Positions 48,995-58,735 of a DNA stretch of 64,000 bases are shown piece by piece. The stretch is from assembly GCA_037953745.1 (NCBI GenBank), contig JBAKBP010010336.1, positions 1 through 64,000 of the forward strand. The letters run 5' to 3'. How positions within the stretch are numbered: position 1 is the first letter of the stretch; each line of letters begins with the position of its first letter. The translations under genes and the position numbers were made by a program. The notes below the pieces were generated by a model. That model saw nothing but the letters and a program-made list of their open reading frames with translations. It had not been told where the DNA came from and ran no database searches. Source of the stretch: Lithodes maja (Eukaryota > Arthropoda > Malacostraca > Decapoda > Lithodidae).

Positions 48995-50944
48995 TCCGAC
49001 GCCTTGCTTCCCCCTGGGAAACCCCCACTAGAGGATGGCCATGACAGAAACGTCTCCAAGCTACAGTACTTTGTCAAGACATGCCTCCTTTGCCCGTGCC
49101 ACAATACCCCTTCCACTACGTGGAAGTTTTTCTTCAATATATTTTTCCACTTTCTTTTCCCATACCATAGGTGGTCTTCCACTACTAGCGGTTCCACTCA
49201 CCTGACTCCCATATATCTTTCTTGGCATTCTGTCTTCATCCATTCTCTGAACATGACCATACCACCTCAAAGTACTTCTCTTTATCCACTCAACCACACC
49301 ACAATCAATGCCCAAAGCCTGCTCTTCCATTCCAAAGGACTCGTACACTTCCCTATTACTTGGCCCATCTAGCCTATTCATGCCAGCTGCCATTCTGAAA
49401 AAGCTCATCTCCACAGCTCTTAGTTTGAAGAGGTCCTCGTCACTTGCCGTCCATGTCTCGCTTCCATACGAGAGTGTTGGGAGCAGCACACTGTTTCTCA
49501 GTTACTTTTTGACTTCCTGGCTAACCATTCTTCCTTTGAGAATACTATCAAGTTCTCCAATCACTTTTCTCCCTTGCATTTTTCTCTCTTTTATCTCACT
49601 CTCCATTTTACCATATTTGCATAGTACAGCTCCCAAATACTTGAAACTTTCAACCTCTTCTAGTACTTCATTTTTCAATTTTATTTTACAACTTTTCTTG
49701 TGTTCTTTCTTGATTCTATATTTTTCCTTAAAATCTATAGTTTCATGCATTCTTCTCTCAAACACCATTACCTTACATTTCCCTACATTGACCTTTAACT
49801 TTCTCTTTTCACATACCCTGTCAAAGTCAGTGACCACTCTCTGAAGTTCTTCATCATTTTCCGCCAACAGGACTGTATCGTCCGCATATAGGCATGTTAA
49901 AATCTTCCATGTTCTTCCCTCTGATTCCAGTCTAGCTCCCACACCCATTGATACAGCCCTACATTCCCTAATCACTCCATCCATGTATATATTGAACAAC
50001 CAAGCTGACATGACACATCCCTGTCTTACACCTACATTGACCTCAAAACTTTCACTTAACTTATCCCCTACCTTCACATTTGCCATTGCATTCCTATAAA
50101 AAGATTTTACTGCCATTAGCAACTTTCCTCCCACACCATATACTGTTAACACATCCCACAGGCCCTCCCAGTCTACTTTGTCATAGGCTTTTTCCAAATC
50201 CATGAATGCTGCATAGAGTTTTCTGTTTTTGGCCAGATACTTCTCCACCAACAATCGCATTGAGGCTATCTGGTCAACGCAGCCCCTGCCCTTTCTGAAA
50301 CCTCCCTGTTCCTCGCCTATTTTGTCATCCGTTATCTTCTGTAGCCTCTGTGTTACTACTCTTGCGTGTACCTTTCCAGGTATGCTAAGCAAGCTAATTC
50401 CCCTATAATTCTTACACTCTTCTTTACTACCCTTCCCTTTGTACAAGGGTACTATCACTGCTTTCCTCCAGTCCTCTGGTACACTTTCCTTTTCCCATGC
50501 TAATTTACATAACCTATGCATTATGTCAACAGCTTCTTCTCCTCCATATCTCAGCATTTCACCTGGGATGTTATCTACTCCAGCAGCTTTGCCCATTTTA
50601 AGTCTATTGATTGCTTCTTTTACTTCTTCTCTGCTTATCTGGCTTTCAACTACCCTGTTTATTCTACCTCTCTCCATTCCTATGGATGAGATCTTTGCCT
50701 TCCCCCTACTCTTTACAGCTAAGCTACTAAAATGATCTTTCCATACTTTCACCACACCATCACCCTCTACCACTTCCCCATTCATGTCCCTCATCCTACC
50801 ACCTGAGACACTCTCAGTCTTCTTCCCTCTGGCTTCTTTCACAGCTCTGTAGTATGCTTTCCTGTCATTCAGAAACTGTTCACTAATCTTTCTCCCATAT
50901 GCCTCATCTGTCTTCCTTTTAGCGTCTTGTATCGCCCTCTTCAC
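48995..50944 (-). pseudogene. RTE-like LINE reverse transcriptase domain, broken by a stop
   Basis: From 50944: RLKMGKAAGVDNIPGEML, AVIVPLYKGKGSKEE, YRGISLLSIPGKVHARV, EQGGFRKGRGCVDQI, FMDLEKAYDKVDW, GVRQGCVMSAWLFNIYMD and CLYADDTVLLAEND. An in-frame TAA near 49502 separates the C-terminal tail LLPTLSYGSETWTA, MNRLDGPSNREVYESF and LRWYGHVQRMDEDRMP (49061-49489). The RLVRQG-type block, YADD and WYGHV tail fit RTE-type elements and match the fragments at 11.5 and 36.9 kb. The RT active site is intact, but the protein would be truncated. Confidence 0.85.
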
Positions 50945-52097
50945 TCTGTTTCAAATTTTTGTATTCTTCTTTCCTCGCATCTCTAGTTTCTCTAGGTATA
51001 TTCTTTTGCAGCATACTCTTTCTGAACTCTTTCTTCTTTTTCACTATTTCTTCTATCTCTTTACTAAACCATGCATTACCTTTCTTCTTCCACATTTTAA
51101 AGGTTTTCTTCCCACATACTTTCTCAGCTGCTTTAATCATGGAGTCTCTTGTACCTTTCCATACTTCGTCTACAGTATTTCCCAGATCTATCATAACATC
51201 CATGTCCTTTATAGTCTCTTTCAGGATGTCCTTGTATTTTGTTGCATTACATTCTTCATTTAATTTTCTCACATTTATTCTCTCTACTGTCAGTTTTCTC
51301 TCTTTCCTCTCATATTTCCACTCTTTCCTTATCCTCACTTTTGTCAGCACTGTATAGTGATCTGATCCCGTCAGCATACCTCTTACAGCTTTTGAATCTA
51401 AAATTCTTCCTTTTAGTCCGGAGTCCATCATGGCGTAGTCAATTAGAGATTTCTGTTCCTGCTCACCTTCACCTCTGTGCCATGTATATCTATGAATGTG
51501 ACGATGTTCAAAAAATGTGTTAGCCAGAAACATCTCTCTCTCCGCACATACTTCTAAAAGGAAGTCACCATTCATATTCCTACCCTCCACACCCCATTTA
51601 CCCACTATACCTTCTATCTCCTCGTTTCCAACTCTACCATTCATGTCGCCTACTAATATTACTTTTGTACACTCTTGCCTTTCTCTTATACATTTATTGA
51701 CTTTATTCCAAAATTTTCTATTTTCTTCTGCACCTTTCCCAGTTTCTTGGTTGACTGGTGCATAGACACACATAAAAGTATACCTATCTATCCCAATCTT
51801 GCACTCACACCATACAATTCTTGAGTCCACGCATCCATAGTTTTTCACACACTTCCTCAACCTTTCTGACAAAATTACTGCTACCCCTTCCTTTTTCTTA
51901 CGTTTATATCCTGCATCCAATCCAGACCAGACAACCCATCCTTCCCCACCCCACAAATCATGCTCACTCTCACCATCCCACACTCCAGAACCCAACAGGT
52001 GCGTCTCACCTACCCCACACACATCCACACATCCATCTTTAAGCTCTCGCATCAGACACTCTCTCTTGCTAAAATCATTTATGCCATTGGCATTGAA
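50919..52097 (-). pseudogene. RTE-like LINE endonuclease domain
   Basis: Apurinic-type endonuclease part of the broken ORF2. Motifs in order: FNANGINDFSKRECL, VCGVGETHLLG (metal-binding Glu), FMCVYAPVN, VILVGDMNGRVGNEE, TYTWHRGEG, LIDYAMMDSGL and TGSDHYTVLTKV (catalytic Asp-His). All expected catalytic residues are seen. The frame runs on upstream of 52097 into the target duplication, which is not element sequence. Towards 50930 it changes frame before joining the RT region. It would nick target DNA for primed reverse transcription. Confidence 0.85.
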
Positions 52098-52122
52098 GGG
52101 TATTGTCTTACTGAGTATTACT

Positions 52123-52950
52123 GGGAGGTTTGACGTACCTCCCAACCTACCAAATAGGAAAACCTACTATTTGGTAGTAGTCTTGGAAAATCCAACGTCA
52201 AGGCTATTAACCTAATTGCAATGACGACTTGTCTATTTTGACTGCTATGTCGTCATTCCAACCGCGGTTAAAAAGAAAACGTCTAGAGTCTACTCCTTAT
52301 CTTGCTCTAGGAGACGTTGTACATTAACCAAAACTACCACCGAAGGTGAAAAAAGCATAGAAGAGAAGAAAAAGGGGTTTACCTTAGTTACCGCTTAACC
52401 CTTCAAACCCGGTTGGTACACACGTGTACCATTTTTTTTTGGCCCCAGGAACCCGGGTGGTACTACATTGTACCATTGCTTGAAAGCCTGTGAGCTTCGT
52501 GTGCGAGGCGTCGGTCCGACGCATGTAAACAACAGCCGGCTGGACCGACGCTCCGCATCTCCGGCCACAAGAAGGAGAGCGTCGCTTGTTCGTGTGTGCC
52601 TGTATGTTGTTGTTCAGTATCGAAAAGTGGTGTAAAGTGGCTGGTTTGGCCATAAAGTTATCTCCAATGAAATCATCATCACAGCTCACCCAGTTGACTT
52701 AGAGAGCTCTACTTAAGGCCATTTTACAGGTAAATAACACAGCTACGCTTGGGGATGCGCGGGAATGCGGGAAGCAGTCTGATTAACGAATATACGGTAG
52801 CCTAGCCTAGACGTTTTTCGGCCAAAACACCCAGATTTCGAGGAATATATATATAATATATAGCCGGGGCCGGTGGGTTAAGGCCCATCCCGTGTTCCGT
52901 CATGTGCAGATCACTGTCGAACGTGCGCATGAGCGACCCTCTCTTGTTAT
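52123..52950 (+). repeat. DIRS-2 inverted terminal repeat, left arm (with MITE)
   Basis: From about 52189 to 52950, minus the MITE at 52399-52877, it is the reverse complement of 60511-60795 almost without change (for example TGACGACTTGTCTATTTTGA, CGAACGTGCGCATGAGCGAC). The outermost 66 bp (52123-52188) are specific to the left end. Confidence 0.85.
52399..52877 (-). mobile_element. TTAA-1 MITE, subtype A (479 bp), in the DIRS-2 left arm
   Basis: TTAA at 52395-52398 and 52878-52881; starts CCCTTCAAACCCGG and ends GGCCGGTGGG. Same length and nearly the same sequence as 31933-32411 and, inverted, 45768-46246. The opposite arm of the same DIRS-2 has the unoccupied site. Confidence 0.95.
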
Positions 52951-53014
52951 CACATCTCACGTCAGCAGAAGAACGCGGATGGGCAGGGGTTCGGCGTGAG
53001 GGAGGGTATTATGT

Positions 53015-53127
53015 ACGTTGGATTTTCCAAGACTACTACCAAATAGTAGGTTTTCCTATTTGGTAGGTTGGGAGGTACGTCAAACCTCCCAATTTGTTAG
53101 TAGTCTTGGCAAATCCAACGTCAAGGC
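53015..53127. repeat. DIRS-2 internal complementary region (ICR)
   Basis: 53015-53090 is the reverse complement of the left end 52123-52198, and 53091-53127 is the reverse complement of the right end 60759-60795, joined directly. In the known DIRS1 model this region templates the joining of the two ends into a circle. The left-end variant (GGATTTTCC) and right-end variant (GGCAAATCC) are each reproduced on the correct side. Confidence 0.85.
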
Positions 53128-53589
53128 TGCATAACAAATAGGAGGAGGACATCCAAGCCCAACCTACCAAAAAAACCAATGCATAAAACAAAAGTATGAA
53201 TGACAAAGACACAATTTAAACAAGAGAGTCTAATAAAAGAGTGAAAAACTGAGGAGTAGCTAAAAAGAACAGTTTTAACACATGCCCGTCATTCATAGTA
53301 ATGCAAAAACATAGACTTGTCTGAAACCAAAAAGGTACTGTACCCAAAATCCCTTTTCTTCAAAAACCAACAAAAACACTGAACACAAGAACAAAACACA
53401 ATTTTCAATGTGGCAAAAACACTTATGTACTGGAACAATATACAATCCCAAACTTGCAATTCAGTGTTGCAAACCCGTACACCCCCCCCCCCCCCTTTGT
53501 CATATAAAACAAAGGAAAAGAACGAGGGACAAGGGGGGGAAGACCAGGGATCTTCGCCAGAGCCCAGGAAACACGACCCCCGAGAGCAA

Positions 53590-54405
53590 TCACCAGCCGA
53601 GGGGGTCGAACACTGGACACGGAGAGGTAGGAGGAGATGAAGGAATTGATAGAAGACCCACAAAACCGCAGAGGCGAAGGCAGGTAAGGATCGACGCGGC
53701 AGGAACCGGAAGGAGGCAGCAAAGGATCTGACATCGTGCGCAGAAACCCTACAAACAGGGCGACGGGCACGAACGGTCCGACTAACGCGGCGCCCCAACT
53801 GCACCTGCGAGAGCCACCCACCCGTCCGAGGAGACACCCACACAGCAGGACCCGAAGGCGGCGCCACAGACGCAACAGAGGAGCGCAAGGCCGACATCGG
53901 GCACCACACATGGCGAGGATGCCCAAGCCGGAAAGCCTGGACGGCGAAAGGCCGGAAAGACGGGGGCCGCCCTTCCAAGCGTGGCAACAAAAGGAGGGGA
54001 GGAGGCGAACGAGACGCCATGCAGGGACGGGGAGAATCGCACGCAGTCCCGGGGCCACGACAATACCGCTAGGGCAGACACCCGAACCCCAGCGGCCAGA
54101 GCGACAAGGAAGAGCGGACGCCCGAGCAACAGAACCGGCGTAGCGGCCCTCGTAGACGAGGGCGAAGCCAGAAGGACCAGAGCCCGCCCCAGAACCCACT
54201 GCGGAGGGACTAGGCGCAGAGGAGGTCGATCCCTGAAGGCAGCCGTCAGGAAGGAATCCAGCACCTGTGTCAGAACGACCAGCCGAGCGACGGACCCAAA
54301 GAGCCCCCCGGACGGCAGACAAGCGGGGACGTATAGCGACGACTCGAAAGTGACGCGTACGGAAGAGGTGAAACAAGGAGCGGAGGACGAGGGAAGGAGA
54401 GCCAA
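53590..54405 (-). pseudogene. DIRS-2 tyrosine recombinase, frameshifted
   Basis: Minus strand, three boxes in the right order but in different frames. The first Arg lies in FLVALAAGVRVSALAVLS (Arg codon near 54084), matching the TGLRxSEL box. HxxR reads AHDVRSFAASF (near 53738-53727). The Tyr box reads NSFISSYLSV (near 53650). The spacing of about 115 and 29 residues fits tyrosine recombinases, which DIRS elements use instead of DDE integrases to insert a circular DNA. At least two frameshifts separate the boxes, so no active protein is made. GC-rich sequence leaves long unrelated ORFs open on both strands here; those are not genes. Confidence 0.7.
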
Positions 54406-54949
54406 CAGGCAGGCGAGTGGCCCGTAGCCACCTAGGAAAAGACCTCCAGCGGGACCCGGAAGGCCCCCAAGGAGAAGACGGCCAGGAACGCAGCAGGAGG
54501 TCAGTCATGGCCCGGCCCGGGACCGGGAGCCACCGTGCCACATGAACAAGCACGATGCGAAGGCCAACGAGGGCCGCAGGGCCCCAACCGAGCCCAAGCG
54601 GAAGCCGGAGACAGGTAGAGGGACCGGACTCGGGCACCACCGCGGCAACCGGGCGGACCAAGCCCGTGCCGGCCACAGAGGCGCGAGGAGCCCGACACAG
54701 CCGTGGCACAGCCGCAGCCTGGCGAGGACTGGGCACAGCAACAGCGCGTCTGGGGGCGGAAAGATGGATATCGACCGCCACCCGTACCAGGCCACCATGA
54801 AAGCGGCCGGACCCTCCCCGGAGCGCGAGGCCGGAGGGAGAGGTCCAAAGGCAACTGGCGCGGCACCCCCGATGCGAACAAGGCGACCTCCGGAACACCT
54901 CAGGAAGCCGCGAGGTCGGTGAACACAGTCCGTTGCAACGCCCATTCAA

Positions 54950-56137
54950 CAAGAACGCCCTGCCCACACGACAGGGCGGCCGCCCACAGGGTGGCCGGCC
55001 CGGGCAGGGAGGAGGCATGCAAGGAGAAGGGTGTCGGGCCGCGAGGAAGAACAACTCCACCGAGACCCCCAATAGAGTCAACGACCTGGAGGAACCCCCG
55101 CAGAAGGAAAACAGGGGACAGCCTGTCTGAGTGTCTAACCCGAAGGCCACCGACTGACCCCGAAGGGCCAGCGCGGGGACCCGCAGGAAGAACTGAGGAA
55201 CCAACAGTCCGAGGGCATAGATGGGTAAGGGGAGGGAGACCCACCCATCAGCCAGGAAGTGGACGGCCCAGGTTCGATCGGGAACCCCACCCAACCTCGC
55301 TCGACGGATCTGTGGCTACCCAGACCGTCAGCGAGGGGGGCGGACCAGGGCACAGCCGCAGAGAGCGAGCCCGGAGCAACCCAGAGACCGAAGCGGCAGC
55401 GAACGGGACGCAGGAGCGGCAGGAGCCGAACCAGAGGGGCAACGGAAACATCACGGGGCCCATGAGGAGGAGGCGGAGGAGCCAGAGGCACCCTAAGGAA
55501 AGGGGCAGAGCGGCCCAAAGCAGCGAACCCACGAACGAGTCCCACGAACGAGTCCCAGAGCCACCCCAGGAGGGAGACCGAGTGCAACACGGCGAAGACC
55601 GTCCACCGAAGGAGCACCGCGGTCGGCAGACCCCGGGTCACCGTAGCGCCGGAGAAAACCCATGCGAGATCGACCCATGGCACGACACGCGACGGGGTCA
55701 AGCGTGAAACGGGAACACCAAAAGGGGAACCCTAACCGTGCGACGGTGCGAACGACTGTGAGGGCGGCGCCAACGCACAGGCCGAGGGCTTCGGAAACAA
55801 CCAACCAGTCGGCCAAGGAAAACAGGAGCTGGAGCCCGCTCCTGAGGAGAGGACCCAGAGCCTGCCCCACATGTGCGGAGAAGAGCCGCGGCGCGATGTG
55901 GAGACCGAAGGGAAGGCCGGCGAACAGGAACACACGATCGGAAGGCCGAACGGCCAAGAATCGCTGGAAGAGAGGATGGAGAGGAACGAGCCAAGACGCA
56001 TCCTGGAGGGCACAGGCCCAGGCGTACCAGGGGTACCGGCAGCATCCGAAACCGAGTGAGCAGGACGCGCCCGTTGAGGGCCGACAGAACCACCAACGGT
56101 CGCATCGCGTCGCAGTTCGACGGGACCAGAAAGACAC
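54950..56137 (-). pseudogene. DIRS-2 reverse transcriptase-RNase H, decayed
   Basis: RT: LQDASWLVPLHPLFQRFLAV (for KDAYWHVPI), LPFGLHIAPRLFS and FSLADWLVVSEAL (for YLDDWLVVAES; the first Asp is Ala) in the frame 56137-55493. RNase H: SLTVWVATDPSSEVGWG near 55300, ALGLLVPQFFLRVPALALRG and SVAFGLDTQTG near 55150, then LTLLGVSVELFFLAARH. Each block aligns with DIRS-1 at 27 kb (VWVDTDASGTIGWG, ELLVPLFFLQTHG, IAFRMDNLNAV). Three frames are needed and one RT catalytic Asp is lost, so it is inactive. ATDP or ATDA instead of DTDA also occurs in the copy at 63.9 kb, so it is a family trait. Confidence 0.75.
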
Positions 56138-58440
56138 GGGAGAGGAAAACCGGGCGACCGGCGATCAACCCCCTCGACGCTACCCAGCTCGGGCATGGAA
56201 GGGAGCACGTGGGCCACGTCCGAAGAGAAGGGCCGGCGGCGGTGACAAGAGCGGAAAGGGGGTCGAGACGCCCACCACCAGGGGAGACCCCACCGCGCAA
56301 CCCGCCGCCCCCAATGTCCCTCGCGGCAACCGAGGGGTGCAAGGGCAAAAACAACCCGAGGGAGCACCCGAGAGGAGGGGAGCGACCCGGTCGGCCAGGC
56401 GAGAAGGAGAACAAGGAGGCCGACCCAGAGAACTACACATTGTGTTGACGCGGAGGTACCCTCGGTACGGGCCGTGCGGGCACGAGCGCCACGTCGACCT
56501 CTACCCCCCCCCCCCCCCAACCCCAGGCCGGCGCGGGGCAGACCACGTCGAAGGGCGGCCGGAAGTGGAAGGACGGCCAGCCCCGACACAGCGGGGATGA
56601 AAAGGGGCAAGAACAGAAGGGCGAGGCAGAATCGACGCACTGGCCTGCAACGTCCCAGTCCTGCGGCCGCGCAAGGCGGCAGCACGTGTAGCAGCACCCC
56701 GAAGAGGACCGGCAGAAGGAAGGGACTGAGAAGACCCCGCGTGCGACACAGCACGACGGTGCGTGACGGAAGCAGGGAACGCAATGACACAGCGCGTCGT
56801 CGCGTGTCGGAAGCAGGGGCCGCCGCCAGAGAAGCGAGCATACCCAAGCAACCAGCTGAAACAACCCCGACATATGTAGCGCAGAGTACAACAAACCCTG
56901 ACGAATATCCAAGGGGGCCGGCCGGCAGAACGAGGACCGCACTGTCGGGCGGCGCCGAGTTGCCGCGCACAAAACCGCCTGCAGCTCGGGAACCAAAGAC
57001 ACCGCGAGCCGAAGGCGGACCCGCAGAACGCGGTCCAAACCCTCGCGAAGAGCGCCTGGCGCAGACGCCCCGAAAAGCCGCAGGCGGGAACAGACGGCTG
57101 GAGGGAACCGAAAGACAAGACAAGAAGTCCGTCACCCTCCGTCGCAAGGGAAAAACCGTGGCGACAGAGGCCTGATCCGGGGGAGAAGAACGGGGTAGCA
57201 ATAGAACAAAGTTCAAGAATGGGCGCGCCCATCCAGGACCAGAACGCGCCGGCCAACCTGCCGACAGACACAAGAGGAGGCAAAAGCAGGGACGACCCCA
57301 GTCCAACGTCAAGGCGAGTAACCTAAGGGAGGGACCGAAGGAGAGCCGTCGACGGAACGGTGTGAAGGCGAAGGCCACAGCAAACCAGGCCTCCAAGGGG
57401 AGAGGGCGACCGAGCATGACGGCGAAGCCAGGCGTACCGGCGCCGCACAAACCCGTCCCATAGGAGGACAGACCCGTCAACACAGCCAGGGACTGAACAG
57501 CCGGAAGGAGGTCAGTGCGGCTGAAGTCTGACCAGAGCGGAGGCCTGCAGAAGGGAGCGGGACCGTAGCAGGGGTAGGAAAGGCGAGGCGCTGAGGGGGA
57601 GGCACCGCCAAGAAGCGCGAGAAGAGGGAGGCGGCCAACGACGCCAAGCACCCGTCGAAGCGTGACACAACCCAGTCCCGCAAAGCCAACAATCGAACCG
57701 AGAGAGGCGACCCCCCCCACCCCCCCCCACCCAGAAGGGTCGGTCCGCAGGGACAAGCGTGAGCGGGAGCGAGACCCACGACACGAACCAGCAGCGTCGC
57801 GGCCCAAGGAAGGCGAGCGACGACGGCCGCGTCGCCGTAGAGGGACCCGTCCCCGAACACGAACGGCCGAGGGGGAAACAGCACCATCCCCCTCTTCCAG
57901 CGACACGACAGCACCCGAGAAAAGGGGGACCCCGAAGCCTCACCGAGGCAAGAGGAGGGGTACCCCCCAGGCGAGACGGGAAGTGAAGGGCAGGAAGAGA
58001 AGGAGGAGGAGCAGGACGACGGGAGGGGGAAGGCTGGCCGGGTGAAAGGAGGCCAGAAGGAGCCGCAGGGGGAAACAGAGCAAGGACCCCCGGGGCTGAG
58101 AGAACAGGGCGGCCCGACACCGAGGCGGAGGAGGGAGGGACCCCCACCGCGGGACGAGACCGTGATGGAAGAAGAGGCACTGAAGCAGGTGAAGGAGGAG
58201 AAGCAACGACACCCAGGCGGACCCTCCTGGACAGTGTAGGAGGGAGCAGAGGGCCAGCGACAGCACGAACAACCGCGTGCGGAGAGGACAACGGAAGAGG
58301 AAGTCGTCTGGGCTAGGAAAGCGGGCGGAAGGGAGGAGAGCCCCTATCCGTAGAGGCCAGGGGAGGGCGCATAGGAGCAGAGCCGCTAACCCCGGCCTCA
58401 GGGCGAGAACCAAGACGAGGGCGACGGGCGACGTCAAGGC
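56138..58440 (-). other. DIRS-2 upstream region, probably gag, not resolved
   Basis: Very GC-rich; long ORFs are open in several frames on both strands because stop codons are rare. By position it should hold gag (upstream of RT on the minus strand), but I find no Cys box or other motif I can stand behind. It contains short poly-C runs (56507-56518, 57710-57730). No host gene is supported. Confidence 0.4.
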
Positions 58441-58499
58441 GAACAGGAGGACGACGAGGGGCAGGAGCGAGGCGAGCGAGAGCGTGGAGGCTTAGGTTG

Positions 58500-58735
58500 A
58501 CCAGTAGCGTAGGGGAACCATATGATACCCAGCCCGCCTTGTACCATGTGTGCCAACCCCAGATGGGACGGCACAACGTCGTCCACGAATTCCAGGTACC
58601 TATTTACAGCTAGGTGAACTGAGGCTAACACATGAAAGGAGACAAGCCCAATTCGGCACCGCCCGGTCTGGGAGGGAACCCCCGACCCCTCGCGAGTGAG
58701 ACGAGAGCGCCACCTACGAGGCTACGGGCTGGGGT
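58500..58735 (-). mobile_element. tRNA-derived SINE of decapod type
   Basis: On the minus strand a tRNA-like head (TAGCCTCGTAGGTGGCGC, then B-box-like GGGGGTTCCCTCCC) is followed by a body with TTCACCTAGCTGTAAATAG and GTACCTGGAATTC. I recall this body motif (CACCTAGCAGTAAATAGGTACC) from decapod SINEs. The ends and target duplication were not fixed. It is inserted in DIRS-2. Confidence 0.65.

Larger units (their letters stand above)
48967..52097 (-). mobile_element. RTE-like LINE (family L-F) with perfect 12-bp target duplication
   Basis: GGGTATTGTCTT at 48955-48966 and again at 52098-52109 flanks the element exactly. The 3' tail is (GAT)n on the minus strand (CATCAT run 48967-48994 on plus). 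About 3.1 kb holds endonuclease and RT. The 5' end starts at the first strand of the endonuclease (FNANGIND), so it is at most slightly truncated. One frameshift and one in-frame stop disable it. Confidence 0.9.

Noticed and set aside
48686..49372. A 228-residue plus-strand ORF as a membrane protein gene
   Set aside because: It crosses the R/LINE junction and the GAT microsatellite, so it is chimeric.
31711..52689. Repeated ORF beginning MSCDDDFIGDN (99-170 residues, several places) as a gene family
   Set aside because: It lies wholly inside the 479-bp TTAA-1 MITE, changes length at the MITE ends and has no domain.
53423..57906. Very long ORFs on both strands of the GC-rich block (for example 623, 724, 334 and 312 residues) as host genes
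   Set aside because: Stop codons are rare at this GC content, ORFs overlap in up to six frames, and the only recognisable motifs (DIRS RT, RNase H, tyrosine recombinase) are scattered over several minus-strand frames.
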